Source: Diabrotica undecimpunctata
Taxonomy: Eukaryota > Arthropoda > Insecta > Coleoptera > Chrysomelidae
Direction of reading: 5' to 3'
Length of the DNA: 64,000 nucleotides
Assembly (NCBI RefSeq): GCF_040954645.1
Contig: NC_092809.1
Location: 129,817,914 to 129,881,913, forward strand
Numbering within the stretch: position 1 is the first letter of the stretch; each line of letters begins with the position of its first letter. The position numbers and the translations under genes were made by a program. The notes under the pieces are model-generated. The model searched no databases. It saw only the letters and a list, made by a program, of their open reading frames with translations, and was not told where the DNA came from. Below are positions 58,110 through 64,000 of the stretch, piece by piece.

Positions 58110-58790
58110 AGATTTACTTATTTTACAATTTTCTTAAAATAGCTTATCGTTCCCAACGGAAAGCTGAACTTTAAAATTAATTATTCATGTTTTATCGTAC
58201 ACATATTAGATCTATTCTTGCTTATGGCACCATTAAAAGGATGTACCACAGTCTACTTAAAATACTAGACCGCATTCGGTATAAATATCTGCTGTTGGTT
58301 TTAGGTGCCAGTCATATTTTGCATGACTGCGAAGTAATACATCGTAGTTGGCTGTTTTTGGAGATTACCAAGTGGTCAATAAACATATTATGGTACCAAT
58401 CTCCTAGATTTGTATACGCTGTATACAATAATCCAATTAGCTGCGACACTACCGGTGTATTATACGCGGCTTCTACCGGAAGACTGACTAATGTCTATCT
58501 ATTTTGCAACACCAAAACGCATGAAACCTAAACCTTGCTACCATTTTATATGATCGTATTCTAGACATAGTCATGCCCTAAAAATCGTTCTCAAATGAAT
58601 ACAAACCCGAATATACAAGAAATTTTATGATAATATGGGAGAAACTTGTTTGCAATGCCTTCACCAATATACCAAATCAGGATATATGCAGAAAAGAGTC
58701 CATATTGTATACAACTAAGTAGGTACTACAAGCATTTGTTATTAAATTTACGCAAGTAAGCGAAGACGGATTCACGTTAGTGTAAAAAAT
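58110..58790 (+). pseudogene. I-type LINE thumb fragment
   Basis: A 114-codon frame (58187-58531) reads FYRTHIRSILAYGTIKRMYH, SLLKILDRIRYKYLLLVLGA and SWLFLEITKWSINI. It corresponds to the RT thumb of I-type elements (YRS.IRS.LDYG, LD.IQ..ALRL..GA). A degraded continuation (YDRILDIVMP, FMIIWEKLVCNAFTNIPNQD) leads toward where RNase H would begin. Truncated at both ends. Confidence 0.75.
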
Positions 58791-58794
58791 ATAA

Positions 58795-60070
58795 TAAGTG
58801 TATGATTCTGTATCTGTAAAGTAGGGAGGGCGAGCAATTACATACATTAAAATTTTTCATTGTATACAGGGTGAATTACCACTAACGGAACGGAAGATTA
58901 CAGCGAAAGAGTAAAAATATTAAAAATATTTTAAATTATTAGTTTGTTAGTTGATAAAAGCTAAATTTTAAAATTATTTTGAAATATACAGGGTGTCCCA
59001 ATAAATTTCGGCGTATCAAAGTTATATTTTATCTCCTTATTCTTATTCTACAGCACTTAGGTCACAATTGACCCATTGTGTATCCTCCCAGGGAGCTGTC
59101 GTCTTTAGCTCATTGTCCATCCTGCCATTTCTAGGAAGGTGGACAAGTCACCAGAGGGCACCTCCGTTATGTGGGCAGGTGTGCCAAGACTCGCCAAATG
59201 TGTACTCTCGTATTAACGAATACTCATTCATACCGGGCATTCACATAGAACATGCTATACAGTTTCGTCTTCTCGTTCACACTTTCTGCATAGAGGTGTG
59301 TCTACTAGCCCCAGTGTATGGAGGTGTTTGCTTAGTTGACAATGACCAGTTAAAAAACCTACTGTCAAGCGCAGGTTTTTCCTGGTCATTCCCAAGTACC
59401 TTTTGGTACCTGACTTTTCATGGTTACTTAGTGTTACCCTGGCAAGTCTACATCCTTGCCCTTCTACCCATCTTTTCACGGTTTGCGTATGGGAGTGACA
59501 TTTGACAAGTTCCGCGATTGTTGTAGTTGACCGCGATCTTCAAGTCCTAAGAGTCTTAGGTCTACCGCCTTCCTAGCCAATTGGCCAGCAATGAGGTTGT
59601 CCTTAAACCCACATCAGGATGATGGTATTACCATCAGAAGCTTGAGTTAGTAACTCGTGACACTCCATTACTAACCTTGATGTGACACCTGGTCTATTTA
59701 AGGTTAGTATCGCTTATCTGCTATCTGTGCAGATTATTATAGTTTTTCCAGCTATACCATTTTGGGTTATCTCTTTTGCGGCTATGGAAATACCAGCCAG
59801 TTCTTACTGAACTACGCTGGCATTTTTGCCCATACCCCATTTTATTCCTAGGTTCAGTGACCTGGAGTATATCCCACATACTGAGCCTTCTTTCATTTTG
59901 GACCATCGGTGTATATGCATTACGTATTTGCACACGTTTGTCTCCCTATACTGTCTTGTTTCGATTTTGTAGAGTTTGTCAAAAACAAACTTTGGTTGAA
60001 TTGAGTCGCAGCCTGCCTGTAGCAGGGGTAGCGCATCCAGCTCTTCCCGTCAGAAACGAGTTCTCAATTG
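58795..60070 (-). pseudogene. I-superfamily LINE 3' end, copy inverted relative to 42625
   Basis: The minus strand repeats the 42625-43505 element. Near 59930 it retains IYTDG, the first RNase H Asp, which is missing in the other copy. Then ERRLSMWDILQV-type out-of-frame text, DTPLCRKCEREDETV near 59260, and KRYLGMTRKNLRLTVGFLTG. The end GGAGGGCGAG and TACAGATACAGAA lie near 58805-58834 in reverse. About 215 bases at 58836-59050 are absent from the other copy. Frameshifts scattered; inactive. The + strand open frame at 59068-59505 is only its mirror image. Confidence 0.85.
58836..59050. mobile_element. Insertion with mariner-type ends inside the LINE
   Basis: This block interrupts the LINE tail when compared with 43420-43505. 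TA-CAGGGTG occurs at 58867 and again at 58989 (CAGGGTGTCCC), both pointing the same way. It is probably one or two truncated non-autonomous elements. The right end of neither is visible. Confidence 0.5.
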
Positions 60071-60637
60071 TCCCATTTCTACATCACCTTTTTAACATTA
60101 ATAAATCCCTTGTAGATTGTTAAATTGTAGATAAAGGAGTTTTTTATGTAAAATTGTAAATAAAAGTCTTGTAGATAGACTTTTTAACCTGCGACCTGAA
60201 TGATTTTTCGTATAAGTATAAGTTCTTAGATAGTGTCTGCTGTCGAGAACGTAATTCAAATACGTATTTAAATTTTTTCATCTCGGTGTCGCTCATGTTC
60301 ACTTATTGGACCTTTTTCGGTTCTTGCTGAGATTCTTCCCGGTTTTTGTTTCCCTTTTCCTGCTTAAGAATGGAAGCTTAAGACTGGATGGTCACTTTCA
60401 GCAAAGCTCTGCATGCCATGAGAAGGATAATAAAATCTGGGAGTCACCTAGTACCTGTAGTTGAGTCATCCTTAGTTTCTACTCGTGAAGACCGTGAAGA
60501 ACCCCTCTACTACTATACTAGAAAAGAAGAAAGCAGAATGTGGGATCTAGACACTAGCGTGGATGTTTCCGTTTAGTTTTTAAAAATCAATGTGACTAAT
60601 AGTGATTGCAATAGTTCTTTATCATCCGACGAGTTGT
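60071..60637. other. No gene seen
   Basis: A 62-codon + frame (60388-60576) has no recognisable motif. Confidence 0.35.
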
Positions 60638-60646
60638 CTTCAGACG

Positions 60647-60648
<2 letters not shown>

Positions 60649-60683
<35 letters not shown>

Positions 60684-60974
60684 ATCAGCCCTGAGTTGTC
60701 CATTGTTGAACATAGGCCTCCTCTAGACTTTTCCACCTGCTTCTGTTCTGCGCCTCTGCTATCCAATTGGTCACGATTCTTTTGAGGTCGTCGGTCCATC
60801 GCGTTGGGGGTCTTCCTCGGCTTCACTTGTCAGCCCGTGGTCTCCACTCAAGCAATTTTTTTGTCCAACTGTCGTCTTTCATTCTTGCAACATGTCCTGC
60901 CCATCTCGATTTTTGCCTTGTAATATGTTCGATAATGTCTTCCACTCCGGTTCGTCTACGAACTTCCTCGTTTC
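60649..60974 (-). mobile_element. Short 5'-truncated LINE with target duplication
   Basis: The minus strand encodes RRRTGVEDIIEHITRQKSRW, AGHVARMKDDSWTKKLLEWR and PRADK, a stop, then SRGRPPTRWTDDLKRIVTNW and LEEAYVQQWTTQG with the natural stop, followed by a (GAT)n tail at 60649-60683. CTTCAGACGAT is present at 60638-60648 and 60975-60985, an 11-base target duplication. Only about 95 codons of the C-terminal domain were copied. One premature stop, so the insertion is young. Confidence 0.9.
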
Positions 60975-61551
60975 CTTCAGACGATAGTTGTTAATATTTT
61001 GACCTTTTATGGAAGACAAACTACTTTGTCAACATTGGGTCATACAATAAGTAAGTTAATATTGTTTGCATACATGTAAAAGATAAATAACCTTCACCTA
61101 ATAATACTTCAAAAACATACAAAAATATAAATTTGCCAAAAATACTTTTTTAATATATGTAAATTTTTAAAATTTAACAACGTAAACGATACGCTACTGT
61201 GTGTGAAGTGAACGTCCAGACTGAGTGATATCTCTCTCTCTAACTTGCAGTTTCGATTATCTACTGTTCTTATCCTTATCTAGTTTGTCATGTTGTTATG
61301 TTGTGTGAACGTTGTCATGTTTTATAAGATACTTTAACAAGTCCGTTATTCTATGAGGATTTGACTGTATGTGAATTATTAATATAGAAGTTAATAATTT
61401 ATCTATAATCACAATCTGGCAACAGTGTTGTCGTTAAAACTCAATTATCATTTTTCAGAATTTAGTGTCTACAATTTTGACACTTTACTATACAAGGTCT
61501 CACAGGTCTGGCAGGGGTATTAAATGCATTACAAAATAGACGAGTTGGATG
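60975..61551. other. No gene seen
   Basis: AT-rich sequence, no supported feature. Confidence 0.4.
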
Positions 61552-61619
61552 TAGATATATCTCAACATACAGATTGAACGAATTTAAAACGGAACATACA
61601 ATTTAATATTATGTATAAT

Positions 61620-61666
61620 ACTACTGCGAGCCCATTATATTTGAAATATAATGGGCTCGCAGTAGT
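61620..61666. repeat. Perfect 23-bp palindrome
   Basis: 61620-61642 (ACTACTGCGAGCCCATTATA and TTT) is exactly repeated in reverse at 61644-61666 around a single G. Such a perfect arm suggests either a recent origin or a strong hairpin in RNA. Confidence 0.95.
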
Positions 61667-61763
61667 TGTTGGTGTAATTCATCTTGACATGGTGGTAAGC
61701 TTGAAGCATCGAAATTTTTTAGTTTTTTTTTTAAAAGGCTCGTTCATATCATGCACCTTATAC

Positions 61764-61979
61764 TTATATAAATAGTGAAAATCTGACATCGTTCACTTTT
61801 CTTTTTGGAATTGTTCTTGTCAGTCCTGTTCCATATAAGTGACATATGAAAGTTTCTAAGGTTTCAAAAACTTCATTACAATCGAAGCCAGTTTCACCAA
61901 GTTGGATAAAAGCATCTTGATACTTATTACATTTAGCGCATGCGTCTAGAATTACTGATCTAAATGGAACGCGCATCAT
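61764..61979 (-). other. Short coding-like frame, possible transposon gene remnant
   Basis: A 71-codon minus frame reads FRSVILDACAKCNKYQDAFI, FDCNEVFETLETFICHLYGT and VNDVRFSLFI. The combination 'LE.F.C.LYG ... VN..RF.LF' resembles a motif I associate with a multicopy insect protein family near mobile elements, but I cannot verify that. It lies inside the composite repeat, which fits a transposon origin. Confidence 0.4.
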
Positions 61980-62012
61980 TATTATTTTAATATTTTAAAA
62001 TAATAATGATGC
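61973..62012. repeat. 18-bp palindrome with 4-base loop
   Basis: GCATCATTATTATTTTAA at 61973-61990 is reversed exactly at 61995-62012 around TATT. It overlaps the start of the 61764-61979 minus frame. Confidence 0.9.
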
Positions 62013-62929
62013 AAAATTAATGTCCAAACAGAATTTGTAAAATTATAATTAACTAATGATAAAAAAATTCAATTGATTTGAAAGTTAAAAAAAAATATTG
62101 AAAATATCTAAGTACAAAGTAAATTTCAAAACTTAAAAAATTGATAATTCCACTATTAAATTGATTTTTATTAATAATTATTTGTAAAATGTTAAAGGAA
62201 TTCTACAAATTGAATTTTACCTATTGATAAATAGAAATAATATATTTTGTATTTGATTATTAATGTAATAATAAATCAAATTTTTCTTATATCTGAACAA
62301 CCATTATTTATGCAATATAAATTTAAAAACCTTTTTATTGTAATAAAAAATAAGTAAAATTACTATTTGTTATACCAAAAATATTTAATAGTTAACATTA
62401 TAAAATTACTTTAATTTAATAAAATATCAAATATCAAACATTTATTCAATTAAAAAAAAATGTGATTTGTAAAGTAAATATGACTTTAGTTTGAAAAAAA
62501 AACATTATCATAATATCATTTTAAAACTACAAAATATTCTATAAAAGATTCAGACGATGACGTAGAGTTTTATCAAATGTTTTAGAAAAGTTTTTCTAAT
62601 TTTTTTTCTTATCGTAAAAATCGTTTGAAAATTTTTGGAAAAAAATCATGGTATAACTTACAGAAAATCGAAAGAATTCTATAAATTAGATTTTACCTCA
62701 AAAAATTACGAAAATTTTCATTTACGGAAATTTTTTTGGAAAATTTTGAGGAAAACTCTACTTGACGCTTCTCAGAATAGTAACAGAAGTGAGCATACAA
62801 ATTTTCAAATCAATCGGTATAAAAATATCATAATAAAATCAGTTTGAAAATTGTTACCGAGACCTAAAATGCGCAGGCAAGTGGTACATTTGACCCCGTT
62901 TTATGGCTCTCTGTACCAACCCAGCTGTC

Positions 62930-63175
62930 CACCCTTTTGGATTTAGAGTTTTTAGGGGCTAAATAATGAGCCATGATAATGGCGGACATATTACTTATCG
63001 TTAATTTTTCCCCAAAAAATTGCAATTTCACCCCTGTCCGCCACCCCTTATGTATCCACTCTCGCGTCCGCCCTTTGGGATTTCGTCTGGTTATACCAAG
63101 ATCTTACTCTGGGCAAATTTTCAGCCATATTATCGATCGTTCATTTTTCTGAAAAAAATTACAACTTCATCCCTG
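62930..63175. repeat. Tandem-like direct repeat of about 115 bases
   Basis: Two adjacent copies (about 62930-63045 and 63060-63175) share TATCGTTAATTTTTCC- and AAAAAATTGCAATTTCACCC-type blocks with several changes. The copies are old. No coding sequence. Confidence 0.65.
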
Positions 63176-63524
63176 TAGAAATGTCATATTACTGATCAGT
63201 TCAAAATTTCGGCTCTATCTCTTGGACTATAAGAAAGCGATAAGTGGTTTGACAGCATAATAACTGCTTGTGTAGTCTAGTTTTCACAGTGATTCTAGGC
63301 AACCTATTTGGGTGGAGTTTTGACTTGTTCTTAAATGAATTCAGAATCCAGCAGCCCGCTGAAGTATTGGATTTTTATAATATAATTATTTGACAACCTT
63401 TTGTTGGCCAACCACCTAGAGCGGAGTTGAGCCGAATTACATTGATTTCGTATGTTCCGTTTTAAATTCGTTCAATCTGTATATGATCAATATAGAAATA
63501 TCTCAACTAGCATAAAAATAAAGA

Positions 63525-63645
63525 GAGGAACAGATCCAGTGAAATTAAGACTATCTCTATTAAAAGTGGAGTTAAACAGGGAGAGGAAATATATCCAAAA
63601 CTTTTAATTAGGCGTTGGGGAATATTTTCAAGAAATTAAACTGAG
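63525..63645 (+). pseudogene. Tiny LINE RT fragment
   Basis: EIKTISIKSGVKQGEEIYPK near 63541 matches the RT motif IKKGVRQGD.ISPKLF, then in the next frame ALGNIFKKLN fits the following helix. Only about 40 codons remain. Confidence 0.65.
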
Positions 63646-64000
63646 CCGGGACTCCTCTTCTTCGCCTTCGTTTTTTGCGACGTTTGCTTTCATTGACTTA
63701 TCTCAGATTATTCGAGCTGTTTTGTTTTCTGCCACTTGCCTGATCTACCTATCAACATTTCATCTGATAATCTTCTTAGGTTTCTCATTTTGTTTGTTTC
63801 TAAGCGTTTTTTGGTTCTCTTACAATCAAGTTATTGAGTGAGCATTCTCTAGAGAGCGGGAACTATATCCACAAGAACCTGAAAGAACGCCGATATCTCT
63901 TTTTTTATCTCTTTTTTTAATTCTGCAAATGTTTAAAATATATGTTACATTCTATAAGTTCGGTGTACCCTTAACGTACTTATTTCCTTAGATGGCCTTC
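63646..64000. other. No gene seen
   Basis: The window end holds no supported feature. Confidence 0.4.

Larger units (their letters stand above)
61552..63500. repeat. AT-rich composite repeat bounded by inverted arms
   Basis: ACAGATTGAACGAATTTAAA and CGGAACATAC near 61569-61607 recur in reverse complement near 63444-63480, with ATATCTCAAC on the outer side of both. The arms are about 50 bases and the block between is about 1.85 kb. It holds two perfect palindromes, a 71-codon minus frame and a direct repeat at 62930-63175. It may be one old DNA element, or the two arms may be independent insertions of one repeat. Confidence 0.5.

Noticed and set aside
58867..58995. A complete small mariner-type element between the two CAGGGTG motifs
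   Set aside because: Both motifs point the same way, so they cannot be the two ends of one element.
59068..59505. 145-codon + frame, and its counterpart at 43027-43458 on the other strand
   Set aside because: Both are mirror frames of the RNase H LINE on the opposite strand, which has the family motifs.

Overview
The window looks like a piece of a large, AT-rich, repeat-dense arthropod genome, most likely an insect. Two spliced-looking host exons have GT/AG borders and matching phase. Almost everything else recognisable is a eukaryotic mobile element of insect type: RTE-like, Jockey-like, R1-like and I-superfamily LINEs, a Penelope-type fragment, a Gypsy pol tail, Tc1/mariner relatives, a Crypton-type tyrosine recombinase, a tRNA-derived SINE and several foldback elements. 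A beetle with a big genome would fit, but the species is inference. No bacterial gene, operon, CRISPR array or free-standing tRNA/rRNA was seen.

Host gene: only two exons are supported, at 18961-19053 and 37416-37653 on the + strand. Their phases join cleanly across an intron of about 18.4 kb and encode a lysine-rich segment that I do not recognise. The intron carries at least a dozen mobile-element fragments, including a foldback element whose outer end lies about 50 bases before the downstream splice acceptor.

Layout. 0-10 kb: degraded LINE fragments in + orientation plus a small foldback. 10-15 kb: LINE fragments on the minus strand, a hammerhead-like motif and microsatellites. 16-19 kb: a Jockey LINE split by an RTE fragment, then host exon A. 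19-28 kb: an R1-like LINE tail, a tandem pair of LINE 3' modules with target duplication, a second hammerhead-like motif, paired CCGGAAGT motifs and an I-type LINE with RNase H. 28-37 kb: a long CA/TA microsatellite, a SINE, a Jockey LINE with another LINE inserted in it (9-bp target duplication), and a foldback. 37-40 kb: host exon B and a multi-exon transposase-like pseudogene on the minus strand. 40-49 kb: LINE fragments, a GIY-YIG (Penelope-type) fragment, a 1.5-kb foldback and a Gypsy integrase tail. 49-52 kb: a 3.06-kb mariner-like transposon with 430-bp inverted repeats. 53-55 kb: a Crypton-type pseudogene with a retained intron, broken by a young LINE copy. 55-60 kb: RNase H-bearing LINE copies in both orientations. 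60-64 kb: a short LINE with target duplication, then an AT-rich composite repeat holding near-perfect palindromes.

The window records successive layers of insertion more than a set of cooperating genes. Several layers can be ordered because target-site duplications or interrupted reading frames are visible. All family names come from motifs read by eye; no database search was run.
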